From: Chelatococcus albus
GTDB lineage: Bacteria; Pseudomonadota; Alphaproteobacteria; Rhizobiales; Beijerinckiaceae
Length of the DNA: 64,000 bases
Direction: 5' to 3'
Assembly (NCBI RefSeq): GCF_030067675.1
Contig: NZ_JASJEV010000008.1
Location: 62,001-126,000 of the forward strand
Of this stretch, positions 19,222 through 27,192 are shown in pieces (within the stretch, counting starts at the first letter, position 1; every line of letters starts with the position of its first letter). A program made the translations under genes and the position numbers. Under the pieces are notes generated by a model. That model made no database searches, had not been told where the DNA came from, and saw only the letters and a program-made list of their open reading frames with translations.

Positions 19222-19977
19222 ATGGTCCGCAAGCCCGCCTCCAAGCCCGCCTCCAAGCAGGAGGAACAACCGACGGCCGACCCGCGCGAGAGGATCGTCG
19301 ATGCCCTGATGCGCCTCGCCGCCGAGCGGCCCTGGCGCGAGATCGAGATCGGCGACGTGGCGCGGGAGGCGGGCATGAGCCTCGCCGAGCTGCGGGATCA
19401 CGTGCCGTCGAAGGGCGCGATCCTTGCCCTGTTCTCGCGCATGATCGACCGCAAGGTGCTCGAAGGCACGAGCGAGGAACTCGCCGAGGAGCCGCCGCGG
19501 GACCGTCTCTTCGACGTGATGATGCGGCGCATCGATGCGCTCACTCCCTACAAGCCGGCGCTGAAGCGCATCGCGCGCGCCCTGCGCACCGATCCGCTGG
19601 CGCTCGCCGCCTTCAACCGCGTGGCGCTCAATTCACAACGCTACATGCTCGCCGCCGCCAATATCGGCACGGAGGGCAGCATGGGCGCCCTGCGCCTGCA
19701 GGGCGCCGTCTGCGTCTTCGCCCGTGTGCTCGACACCTGGTTCGAGGATGATGATGTCGGTCTCGCCAGGACGATGGCGCGGCTCGACCGGGAACTGCGG
19801 CGCGGCGAGAGGCTCCTCGTCTGCGCCGAGGACATCCATCGCCTCACGGCGCCGTTGCGGGCCGTGGCCCGGCTCGTCTGCGAAGGCCCGCGCGAGGCGC
19901 GCCGGCGCTTCCGCGAGCGGGCGCGCGACACCACCCGTCACGACGAGGACGGCGAGGACTACGCCCCCGCGATCTGA
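19222..19977 (+). CDS. TetR-family transcriptional regulator (COQ9-like C-terminal half)
   Basis: The 251-residue protein begins with a lysine/alanine-rich stretch that holds a short direct repeat (KPASKPASK). A TetR-type helix-turn-helix covers residues 24-70 (RIVDALMRLAAERPW...IGDVAREAGMS). The C-terminal half, ending near LARTMARLDRELRRGERL, is the ligand domain form seen in alphaproteobacterial COQ9-like regulators. Its targets are unknown. GGAG seven bases before 19222 supports the start. No palindrome was recognised upstream. Confidence 0.8.
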   Translation: MVRKPASKPASKQEEQPTADPRERIVDALMRLAAERPWREIEIGDVAREAGMSLAELRDHVPSKGAILALFSRMIDRKVLEGTSEELAEEPPRDRLFDVMMRRIDALTPYKPALKRIARALRTDPLALAAFNRVALNSQRYMLAAANIGTEGSMGALRLQGAVCVFARVLDTWFEDDDVGLARTMARLDRELRRGERLLVCAEDIHRLTAPLRAVARLVCEGPREARRRFRERARDTTRHDEDGEDYAPAI

Positions 19978-20076
19978 GCGTGGGCTACAGCCTCGCCCCT
20001 CGACCGCCGCGGCCTTCTCCGGTAGCTGAATGCGTCCGATCGAAGACGACACGATGCCGAGACCGGAGATCGCCCC

Positions 20077-20436
20077 ATGCTGGATACCGCCGCGCCGAAC
20101 CAACACATTTCCTTCGACGATTTCCTGAAGGTTGACGTGCGCGTCGGCACGATCGTCGAGGCTGCACCATTTCCCGAGGCGCGCAAGCCGGCGATCAAGC
20201 TCGTCATCGACTTCGGCCCCGAGATCGGTCGCAAGAAGTCATCGGCGCAGATCACGAAGAACTACACGCCGGAGGCGCTCGTCGGCCGGCAGGTGCTTGC
20301 GGCGGTCAATTTCCCGCCGCGGCAGATCGGCCCCATGATGTCGGAGGTCCTGACGCTGGGCGTGCCGGACGCGAAGGGTGAGGTCATGCTCGTGGCGCCG
20401 ACGGCGCCGGTCCCCGACGGCGGCCGCCTGTACTGA
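20077..20436 (+). CDS. csaA: CsaA-type tRNA-binding protein
   Basis: This small protein of 119 residues is a single OB-fold tRNA-binding domain of the EMAP/Trbp111 type. The N-terminal DFLKVDVRVGTIVEA, then KSSAQITKNYTPE and VNFPPRQIGPMMSEVLTLG, match CsaA throughout, and the length is normal. Known role: a dimer that binds tRNA and has been described as a secretion-related chaperone in Bacillus. It stands between the TetR gene and a CorC-like gene. Confidence 0.92.
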   Translation: MLDTAAPNQHISFDDFLKVDVRVGTIVEAAPFPEARKPAIKLVIDFGPEIGRKKSSAQITKNYTPEALVGRQVLAAVNFPPRQIGPMMSEVLTLGVPDAKGEVMLVAPTAPVPDGGRLY

Positions 20437-20505
20437 CCTGGCACTGTACTGATTTGGCAGTGCCGCTGTCGCAGCGGCTGCCCGGCGTGGTATGAGCGGG
20501 GAACC

Positions 20506-21795
20506 ATGCTCACCGTCGAACTGTTGGTTGTTGCCGTCCTCATCCTGGTGAACGGCCTTCTCGCCATGTCGGAGCTCGCTGTCGTCTCGGCGCGAACCGC
20601 ACGGCTGAAGGCCCTTGCGGACCAGGGACGCCGGGGTGCCGCGACGGCGCTCGCCCTCGCCGCCGATCCCGGGCGTTTCCTGTCCACCGTGCAGATCGGC
20701 ATCACCCTCGTCGGCATCCTCGCGGGTGCCTTCTCGGGGGCGCCCCTCGCCGGACGCCTTGCCGCCTGGCTCGCGACCGCAGGCCTTGCCGCCAACGTGG
20801 CCGAGCTACTCGCCTTCGGCGCCGTGGTCACCCTCATCACCTATCTGTCGCTCGTCGTCGGCGAACTCGTCCCCAAGCAGCTCGCCCTGCGGAATGCCGA
20901 GGGCATCGCTGCCGCGGTCGCCCCGGCCATGGCCGTGCTCGCACGCCTGTGCGCGCCGCTCGTGTGGGTGCTCAGCGCCTCGCAGCACGGCCTCCTGCGC
21001 CTCCTCGGCCGCAGCGGCGACGGCGCCGCCGCCGTCACGGAGGAGGAACTGCGCACCCTCGTGGCGGAGGCCGAGTCGGCCGGCGTGCTCGAACCCGAGG
21101 AGCGGCGCATGATTGCCGGCGTCATGCGCCTCGCCGATCGCTCGGTGCGCGCCGTCATGACGCCGCGGCGCGAGGTAGACTGGATCGACCTCGGCGACGA
21201 CGACGAGACGATCCGCAAGACCATTCTCGAAAGCGGTCATTCGCGCCTGCCCGCGGTGGACGGGCGCGAGGAGAACGTCGTCGGTATCGTCCAGGCGAAG
21301 GACGTGCTCGACGCCTATCTCGCCGGCACCACGCCGAACATCCGCGATGTCGTGCGCGAGGCGCCCGTGGTCATCGACACGCTGGACGCCCTCGACGTCC
21401 TGGAACGACTGAAGGCATCGCCGGTTCCGATGGCGCTCGTCCACGACGAGTACGGCAATTTCGAAGGCATCGTCACCCCGGCCGACCTGCTCGTGAGCAT
21501 CGCCGGCGCCTTCGCCGCCGGCGTGGGACCGGGCGAACCGCATGTCGTGATGCGCCAGGACGGTTCCTACCTGCTCAGCGGCGCCATGCCGGCCGACGAG
21601 ATGGCGGAGCTCCTGCAGCTCAAGCTGCCGCACGAGCGCGACTATCATACGCTCGCCGGCTTCGTGCTCGCCGTGCTCAAGAGCCTGCCGCAGGTGGGCG
21701 AGGCCTTCGAGGAACAGGGCTGGCGCTTTGAGGTCATCGACCTCGACGGTCCACGCATCGACAAGGTGCTGGCCGCCCGGGTCGGGCCGGCCTGA
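20506..21795 (+). CDS. CNNM/CorC-HlyC family membrane protein
   Basis: The 429-residue product has an N-terminal CNNM (DUF21) membrane domain with hydrophobic segments at about 1-22, 60-82 and 98-140, the family-typical GELVPKQLALRN near residue 125, then two CBS domains (RAVMTPRREVDWID near 215 and VHDEYGNFEGIVTPADLL near 312). A C-terminal CorC/HlyC domain (near 345-429) ends the chain. Members take part in magnesium or cobalt efflux; the hemolysin name is historic. The promoter side holds a short hairpin (GGCACTG/CAGTGCC near 20444-20465) without a T-run. Confidence 0.92.
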   Translation: MLTVELLVVAVLILVNGLLAMSELAVVSARTARLKALADQGRRGAATALALAADPGRFLSTVQIGITLVGILAGAFSGAPLAGRLAAWLATAGLAANVAELLAFGAVVTLITYLSLVVGELVPKQLALRNAEGIAAAVAPAMAVLARLCAPLVWVLSASQHGLLRLLGRSGDGAAAVTEEELRTLVAEAESAGVLEPEERRMIAGVMRLADRSVRAVMTPRREVDWIDLGDDDETIRKTILESGHSRLPAVDGREENVVGIVQAKDVLDAYLAGTTPNIRDVVREAPVVIDTLDALDVLERLKASPVPMALVHDEYGNFEGIVTPADLLVSIAGAFAAGVGPGEPHVVMRQDGSYLLSGAMPADEMAELLQLKLPHERDYHTLAGFVLAVLKSLPQVGEAFEEQGWRFEVIDLDGPRIDKVLAARVGPA

Positions 21796-21819
21796 GCGGC
21801 GCGAGCCGCCGGCGAGGCC

Positions 21820-23187
21820 TTACACCGGCACGCGCACGGTGGCGCGCAGGCCCCCGAGCGGGCTGTCCGACAAGGTGACGTCGCCGCCGTGCGAGCGGGC
21901 GATGTCGCGGGCGATGGCGAGGCCCAGGCCGGTCCCTCCCTCGTCGACGTTGCGCGCCTCATCGAGGCGCACGAAGGGCTTGAATACCTCCTCGCGCAGC
22001 TCGGAGGGCACACCGGGGCCGTCGTCGTCGACGGTCACTGTGAACCAGCGCGTCTCGCGGGTCGCGGTCACGGCGATGTGCTCGCCATGGCGCGCGGCAT
22101 TGGAGACGAGGTTGAGGAGGAGGCGCCGGAAGGCGTCCGGGCGCACGGTGATGACGGGATCGCCCACCATCTCGACCTCGGTCGCATATCCCTGACGCTC
22201 GACGTCGGCCTTCACGTCATCGAGGAGATGCTGCATGTCCGTGGGGGCCGCCTGCTCGCCCGCGTCGCCGCGCGCGAAGGCGAGATAGGCCTCGAGCATG
22301 CGCGTCATCTCGTCGACGTCCTTGCGCAGGTCGTCGAGCTCCGGCGTCTCCTCGAGAAGCGCCAGCGACAGCTTGAAGCGTGTCAGGATGGTGCGCAGAT
22401 CGTGGCTGACGCCATTGAGCATCGTCGTGCGCTGCTCCATGGCGCGCTCGACGCGCCGCTTCATTTCCAGGAAGGCAAGACCGGCGCGCCGCACCTCGCT
22501 GGCACCGCGCGGGCGGTAGTCGATCTCGCGGCCCTTGCCGAAGGCCTCCGCCGCGTCGGCGAGGCGCAGGATCGGCTTGATCTGGTTGCGCAGGAAAGCA
22601 ATGGCGATGCCGAGCAGGATGAGCGAGGTGCTCACCATCCAGACCAGGAAGATGTGGGAGTTGGAGGCATAGGCGAGGCTGCGGCGGGCAATGACGCGCA
22701 TCACCCCCTTGTCGAGCAGGATACGGATCTCGACGAGATTCGAGCGCCCCACCGTGTCGATCCAGAAGGGTCGGCCCACCTGCTTGCGGATCTCCTCCGA
22801 AAGCACCCCGTCGAGGATGGAGAAGAAGGGTTTCGGCCCGGGCGGCGGCAGAGAGGCCTCGGGCAGGATGTCCACGTCGAGGCCCAGCCGGTCGCCGGCG
22901 ATGCGCGACAGCGTCGCGATGTCCGCATCCTGTGGATAGCTCTCGTAGATGTCGATCACGGCGGCGATGTCGGCCGTCACCGCGGACGACAGCCGGCGGG
23001 TCACGAGCTGCCAGTGCCGCTCCATGAAGACATAGGCGATCACCGACTGCAGGATGACCATCGGCGCAATGATGATGATGAGCGAGCGCGCGTAGAGCCC
23101 CTTCGGCAGGAAGCTGCCGAACCAGCGCATGACCCGATCGAACGCCGCCTTCGGCCGATCGATCACGCTCCACGTCGTCTTGCCCAC
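21820..23187 (-). CDS. Sensor histidine kinase, EnvZ-like
   Basis: This 455-residue kinase has a transmembrane helix at residues 35-53, a periplasmic sensor region, a second helix at 178-199, a HAMP linker, and the H-box GVSHDLRTILTRFK with the phospho-acceptor His262. The catalytic domain has LLNLVSNAARH, DDDGPGVP and GGTGLGLAIARDIARSHGG. It starts at a GTG 12 bases after the response-regulator stop, so the pair is co-transcribed. The stimulus is unknown. Its 3' end faces the CorC-like gene with 24 bases between. Confidence 0.93.
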   Translation of the reverse strand: MGKTTWSVIDRPKAAFDRVMRWFGSFLPKGLYARSLIIIIAPMVILQSVIAYVFMERHWQLVTRRLSSAVTADIAAVIDIYESYPQDADIATLSRIAGDRLGLDVDILPEASLPPPGPKPFFSILDGVLSEEIRKQVGRPFWIDTVGRSNLVEIRILLDKGVMRVIARRSLAYASNSHIFLVWMVSTSLILLGIAIAFLRNQIKPILRLADAAEAFGKGREIDYRPRGASEVRRAGLAFLEMKRRVERAMEQRTTMLNGVSHDLRTILTRFKLSLALLEETPELDDLRKDVDEMTRMLEAYLAFARGDAGEQAAPTDMQHLLDDVKADVERQGYATEVEMVGDPVITVRPDAFRRLLLNLVSNAARHGEHIAVTATRETRWFTVTVDDDGPGVPSELREEVFKPFVRLDEARNVDEGGTGLGLAIARDIARSHGGDVTLSDSPLGGLRATVRVPV

Positions 23188-23199
23188 ACCGTCCGTCCG

Positions 23200-23940
23200 T
23201 CAGCCGTCGATCAACAGGCGATAACCGATGCCCCGCACCGTCTGCAGGAACATCGGGTTTCCGGGGTCCTGCTCGATCTTACGGCGCAGGCGGTTGATCT
23301 GCACGTCCACCGTGCGCTCGTTGGCGGCGGCGCCCTGCGCCGCCCCGCCCTGCCCGGCAAGATCCTCGCGCGGAACCTGCTCTCCCGCGCGGCTCGCGAG
23401 CACGGTCAGGATCTCCCGTTCGCGATCGGTGATGCGCACGATCTCGTCGCCGCGGCGCAGTTCGCCGCGATCGAGGCGGAAGAGAAAGGCGCCGAAGCGC
23501 ACCGCCTCGGGCGCGACCTTGGCGTCGTTCTGACCGTTGCCGTTCGAGCGCTTGAGGATGTTGCCGATGCGCAGCAGGAGCTCGCGCGGCTCGAAGGGCT
23601 TGGGAAGATAGTCGTCGGCGCCGATCTCGAGGCCCTGCACGCGGTCGGCCGTGTCGGTGCGCGCGGTCAGCATGAGGATGGGGACGTGCGATGTCCGGCG
23701 CAGGCGGCGGGCGAAATCGAAGCCGCTCTCGCCTGGCATCATCACGTCGAGCACGATCAGGTCGAAGACCATGTGCTCGAGCTTCGCCTCGGCCTCGGCC
23801 GCGTTCGCCGCCGTGGTCACGCGATAGCCGTTGTCACCGAGGTAGCGGGCGAGGAGATCGCGCAGGCGCCGGTCGTCATCGACGACGAGCACATGCGGCG
23901 CGTCGTCGGGCAGCGCCGTCTTCGGCTTCAGCGCACTCAC
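23200..23940 (-). CDS. OmpR-family response regulator, PetR-like
   Basis: The 246-residue protein has a receiver domain (VLVVDDDRRLRDLL at residues 17-30; phosphorylation site Asp65 in LIVLDVMMPG; conserved Lys in LPKPFEP near residue 113). A winged-helix effector follows, ending in VDVQINRLRRKIE and TVRGIGYRL. An unusual Gly/Ala insertion (AGQGGAAQGAAAN) lies in the effector domain where other members have a short loop. It begins at a GTG overlapping the MarR stop by four bases. Together with the MarR gene it resembles petP-petR of Rhodobacter capsulatus. Confidence 0.9.
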   Translation of the reverse strand: MSALKPKTALPDDAPHVLVVDDDRRLRDLLARYLGDNGYRVTTAANAAEAEAKLEHMVFDLIVLDVMMPGESGFDFARRLRRTSHVPILMLTARTDTADRVQGLEIGADDYLPKPFEPRELLLRIGNILKRSNGNGQNDAKVAPEAVRFGAFLFRLDRGELRRGDEIVRITDREREILTVLASRAGEQVPREDLAGQGGAAQGAAANERTVDVQINRLRRKIEQDPGNPMFLQTVRGIGYRLLIDG

Positions 23941-24482
23941 CGGGGCACCGTCGTCGCGTCGTTCCAGACGAGGCGCGCCACGTGCGTGCGATCGTCGGGA
24001 TCGATCATGGCAAAAAGGAAGCGCAGGGCTGCATCGCGCGCCTCCGGGCCAGCGTCGGCCAGCGCGCGCGTCACGCGCTCGGTCTGCAGGCCGGCGAGAG
24101 CGACCGCGAGCTCGCGCCCCTTGGCGGTGGGGAAGAGAAGCCGCTGACGGCGGTCGGCGACGCCGGCACGCTGCTCGATGAAACCCTTCTCCACGAGCTC
24201 CTTGAGCACGCGGTTGAGGCTCTGCTTGGTGATGCGCAGGATGTCGAGGAGTTCCGCAATGGTGAGGCCGGGCTGACGGTTGACGAAGTGCAGCACCCGG
24301 TGGTGCGCGCGGCCGAAGCCGTAGTCGCCGAGGATGCGGTCGGGATCGCTGACGAAGTCGCGATAGGCGAAGAACAGAAGTTCGATCACGTCCCAGGCCG
24401 GCCCGCTGTCGGTTGCATCGGATCCGGTGGTGGCGGACGTCTCCGCGAAGGCCTGCGGCAAGGTCGCCATCAGCTGCTGCAT
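23937..24482 (-). CDS. MarR-family regulator, PetP-like
   Basis: The product of 181 residues has a MarR winged helix (HHRVLHFVNRQPGLTIAELLDILRITKQSLNRVLKEL in parts: LTIAELLDILRITKQ is the recognition region; the wing has ADRRQRLLFPTAKG). It opens an operon with a response regulator and a kinase. In Rhodobacter capsulatus the related pair petP-petR lies beside petABC. The ATG at 24482 directly follows GGAG, too close for ideal initiation; the ATG at 24470 is the alternative and would remove four residues. Confidence 0.87.
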   Translation of the reverse strand: MQQLMATLPQAFAETSATTGSDATDSGPAWDVIELLFFAYRDFVSDPDRILGDYGFGRAHHRVLHFVNRQPGLTIAELLDILRITKQSLNRVLKELVEKGFIEQRAGVADRRQRLLFPTAKGRELAVALAGLQTERVTRALADAGPEARDAALRFLFAMIDPDDRTHVARLVWNDATTVPR

Positions 24483-24488
24483 CTCCGT

Positions 24489-24509
24489 TATGTCAGCCTT
24501 ATTGACATA
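24489..24509. promoter_or_regulatory. MarR-type palindrome between the regulator operon and ilvE
   Basis: TATGTCA (24489-24495) and TGACATA (24503-24509) are perfect inverted arms around seven bases, starting six bases before the MarR start codon. TTGACA at 24502-24507 is a consensus -35 box for ilvE, with a weak TACTCG 17 bases further. Binding of the MarR protein here would repress its own operon and could affect ilvE (inference). Confidence 0.6.
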
Positions 24510-24633
24510 TCTCAGGCCGATTGTTACTCGTCAAGCCCGGCTCGCGAAAGGAATGAACTTCAACGAGCCTGCGGCGGTAGTTTTTGTAAGGAAGAACCAG
24601 GGCCGCCGCCCTTGTGGCCATCAGGAGATTCCC

Positions 24634-25521
24634 ATGTCTGTTGCACCGTTCGATCAGCGCGATGGCGTCATCTGGTACGACGGCAAGCTCGTGCCCTGGA
24701 CGGATGCGACTCTCCACGTACTCTCCCACGGCCTGCATTATGCCTCCGCCGTCTTCGAAGGCGAGCGTGCCTACGGCGGCGAGATCTTCAAATCCACCGA
24801 GCATTCCGAGCGCCTGAGAACCTCGGCTGAGATTCTCGACTTCGAGATTCCCTACAGCGTCGCGGAGATCGACGCCGCCAAGCGCCTCGTGCTCGAGAAG
24901 AACGGGCAGAAGGACGCCTACGTGCGTCCGATCGCCTGGCGTGGCTCGGAGATGATGGGCGTCTCGGCCCAGCACAACAAGATCCATCTCGCCATCGCGA
25001 CCTGGGAGTGGCCGAGCTACTTCGACCCGGCCCAACGGCTGAAAGGCATCCGCCTCGACATGGCCGAGTATCGCCGCCCCGATCCGGCGACGATCCCCTG
25101 CAAGGCCAAGGCGGCCGGGCTCTACATGATCTGCACGATCTCCAAGCACAAGGCCGAGCGCAAGGGCTATTCCGACGCCCTGATGCTCGACTGGCGCGGC
25201 CACGTGGCCGAGTGCACGGGCGCCAACGTCTTCTTCATCCGCGACGGTGTCATTCACACGCCGACGCCCGACTGCTTCCTCGACGGCATCACGCGCCGCA
25301 CGGTAATCGATCTCGCCAGGCGCCGCGGCTTCGAGGTGCAGGAGCGCACGATCCTGCCGGCGGAACTCGAGGGCTTCAACGAGTGCTTCATCACCGGCAC
25401 GGCCGCCGAGGTGACGCCCGTGGCCGAGATCGGGCCCTACACCTTCCAGCCCGGCAACATGACGAAGGTCCTCATGGAGGACTACATGGCCGAGGTGCAG
25501 CCCAAGGCGAAGGCGGCCTGA
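24634..25521 (+). CDS. ilvE: Branched-chain amino acid aminotransferase
   Basis: The 295-residue class IV PLP enzyme shows GLHYASAVFEGERAYGG near residues 31-47, the PLP lysine in ATIPCKAKAAGLYM near residue 160, ALMLDWRGHVAECTGANVFF near 185-205, and the C-terminal ECFITGTAAEVTPV. This is the IlvE form. Known reaction: transamination of leucine, isoleucine and valine with 2-oxoglutarate in the cytoplasm. AGGAG at 24623-24627 fixes the start. It is divergent from the MarR gene. Confidence 0.95.
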   Translation: MSVAPFDQRDGVIWYDGKLVPWTDATLHVLSHGLHYASAVFEGERAYGGEIFKSTEHSERLRTSAEILDFEIPYSVAEIDAAKRLVLEKNGQKDAYVRPIAWRGSEMMGVSAQHNKIHLAIATWEWPSYFDPAQRLKGIRLDMAEYRRPDPATIPCKAKAAGLYMICTISKHKAERKGYSDALMLDWRGHVAECTGANVFFIRDGVIHTPTPDCFLDGITRRTVIDLARRRGFEVQERTILPAELEGFNECFITGTAAEVTPVAEIGPYTFQPGNMTKVLMEDYMAEVQPKAKAA

Positions 25522-25545
25522 GAGCGGCGTCGCCCAAAGGGAGGC

Positions 25546-25569
25546 GCGGCGGCCGGCTGCGGCCGCCGC
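25546..25569 (+). terminator. Hairpin after ilvE
   Basis: GCGGCGGCCG (25546-25555) and CGGCCGCCGC (25560-25569) pair perfectly around GCTG, 24 bases after the ilvE stop. No T-run follows, so it may be a factor-dependent terminator or an mRNA 3' stabiliser rather than a classical one. The cupin gene begins 26 bases later. Confidence 0.45.
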
Positions 25570-25594
25570 TCCCACCGCCCCTCGCAAAGGGCAA

Positions 25595-25969
25595 ATGCGC
25601 GTGACCTGGCTCCAGAGCGTCGCGGCGGCAGAGGCAGCCCTGTCTGCCTCCGGCAAGACCTTGGCCGGCGTTCTCCGCCACGGCACCATGTCCGTCGAGC
25701 TCCACGCGCCGGGCGGCCACGCCCCGCAGCAGCCGCACAGCCAGGACGAGCTCTATGTCGTGGTCTCCGGGCGGGGCACCTTCTTCAAGGGCGGCGAACG
25801 CCGGCCCTTCGGCCCGGGCGAGGTCATCTTCGCCGAGGCCGGGATCGAATACCGTTTCGAGACTTTCTCCGACGACTTCAAGACCTGGGTGATCTTCGGG
25901 GGCCCGACGGCGGCGAGGCCGCCCGGCCTCACGCTCCGCCCGGGCTGCAGGCGGCGACCTCTGCCATGA
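25595..25969 (+). CDS. Cupin-domain protein
   Basis: The 124-residue single-domain cupin has the first motif with metal ligands in QQPHSQDELYVVVSGRG (His and Glu) and FGPGEVIFAEAGIEYRFE as second motif, where the usual histidine is replaced. Metal binding may therefore be weak or altered. The substrate is unknown. It lies after ilvE in the same direction. Its last 41 bases overlap the convergent LysR-type gene, and the C-terminal Arg/Pro-rich tail in the overlap is not part of the fold. Confidence 0.75.
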   Translation: MRVTWLQSVAAAEAALSASGKTLAGVLRHGTMSVELHAPGGHAPQQPHSQDELYVVVSGRGTFFKGGERRPFGPGEVIFAEAGIEYRFETFSDDFKTWVIFGGPTAARPPGLTLRPGCRRRPLP

Positions 25970-26828
25970 GCCACTCGCGGAAGGCGCGAATCTTCGGCAC
26001 GTTGCGACGTGCTGACGGATAGACGAGCCAGTAGGCGCCCTCGTCGCGGCCGACGAGGTCGAAGGGCTGGATCAGCCGGCCGCTGTCGAGCTCCGCCCTG
26101 AAGAAGGCCGGCGTCAGGATGGCAACGCCCTGCCCGGCCACGGCTGCGCCCGCCTCGAGGACCTGGGTGCCGAAGCGATTGGCCGGGCGCGACCCGAGCC
26201 CCGGATCCGGCACGCCGGCCCTGGCGAACCACACCACCCACCACGGATCGCTCGGATCGAGCAGCGGCAGGCGAAGAAGGTCGGCCGGTTTGGTCACGCC
26301 GCCGATGCTTGCGGCGAGCCGCGGGCTCAGCATCGGCGTGAACTCAACAACCAGCAGGCGGTGGGCCACGAGCCCCGGCCACTCCCCGTCGCCCGCCCGG
26401 ATACCGACGTCGAATTCCTCGCGCGCGAAATCCGCGAGGCGCATCGATGTGTCCAGGCGGACCGCGAGATGCGGATGGGCAAGCTGGAAGGAGCCGAGCC
26501 GCGGCACGAGCCAGTTGGCCGCGAAGGTCTGCACGGCCGTGATGCTGAGAATGCCCTCCGCGCGCTCGCGCGTCGCGGCGAAGGCCGCACGCATGATGTC
26601 GAAGGCCTAGCTCACCGCCGGCGCCAGGCGCTTGCCAACCTCGGACAAGGCCACCTGACGCGGCCGGCGCAGGAAGAGCGGCGCGCCGAGGCGCTCCTCG
26701 AGCAGCTTGATCTGGTAGCTGACGGCGGCTTGGGTCATGCCGAGCTCCTGTGCCGCCCTCGTGAAGCTCAGGTGCCGCGCCGCCGCCTCGAAGACGCGGA
26801 CGGCCGCCAGGGGAGGAAGGGTCTGCAT
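25929..26828 (-). pseudogene. LysR-type regulator (GcvA-like) interrupted by an in-frame amber codon
   Basis: From the ATG at 26828 the chain reads LPPLAAVRVFEAAARHLSFT and AAQELGMTQAAVSYQIKLLEERLG, the LysR helix-turn-helix of the GcvA group. At 26607-26609 the codon TAG replaces codon 74. Directly after it the same frame continues with AFDIMRAAFAATRERAEG and a complete substrate-binding domain to residue 299. No frame change or length loss is needed; a single base change (such as GAG or CAG to TAG) explains it. The second half could be restarted at an ATG at 26594, but it would lack DNA binding. A sequencing error or suppression cannot be excluded. Confidence 0.8.
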
Positions 26829-26954
26829 CGCTGATACATAAGTCTGATTTATGGATGATGATCGAGGTTCGGTTGGCCGGCAAGCCGAAAGTGACGCATG
26901 TTCCGGCCATATCCGACAACAAGGAGCGGCCTCCGAGAGGCCGAGTACGACGCC

Positions 26955-27173
26955 ATGGCTCCGGCGACCGGCACCTGCATACACAACGGCGCGACACCGG
27001 CCCTGCGGCGTGCGCGAAACGGCCTGCGCTGGCGCGATCTCATCGGGCGCTTCCTTCCGTCGCCGGCGCGAACCGCCGGCGTCATCGACGAGGAGATGCT
27101 GAGCGAGCACAGGCGCAGGGACATCGGCCTCGCAGACGGGCGCGGCCCGTCACTGCGCCGGCCCGAACGGTGA
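26955..27173 (+). CDS. Possible DUF1127-type small protein
   Basis: This 72-residue frame, divergent from the LysR gene, ends in a part that reads LSEHRRRDIGLADGRG, close to the L..R.LRDIGLTR core of DUF1127 proteins; WRDLIGRFLP precedes it. The family has small RNA-binding or arginine-rich proteins in Rhizobiales, often beside LysR genes. The frame is open from 26898, so the start could be earlier. No good ribosome site was seen. The rest of 26829-27192 has no other gene. Confidence 0.4.
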   Translation: MAPATGTCIHNGATPALRRARNGLRWRDLIGRFLPSPARTAGVIDEEMLSEHRRRDIGLADGRGPSLRRPER

Positions 27174-27192
27174 GAAGGGCAAGGCGCCCGGA

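Noticed and set aside
20444-20465. Terminator after csaA
   Set aside because: The GGCACTG/CAGTGCC stem is short and has no T-run.
21889-24147. 752-residue plus-strand frame over the kinase, regulator and MarR genes
   Set aside because: Antisense to three recognisable proteins; no domain.
25929-26594. Independent gene for a 221-residue sensor domain
   Set aside because: It is the second half of the LysR frame after the amber codon and has no DNA-binding part of its own; treated as one pseudogene.
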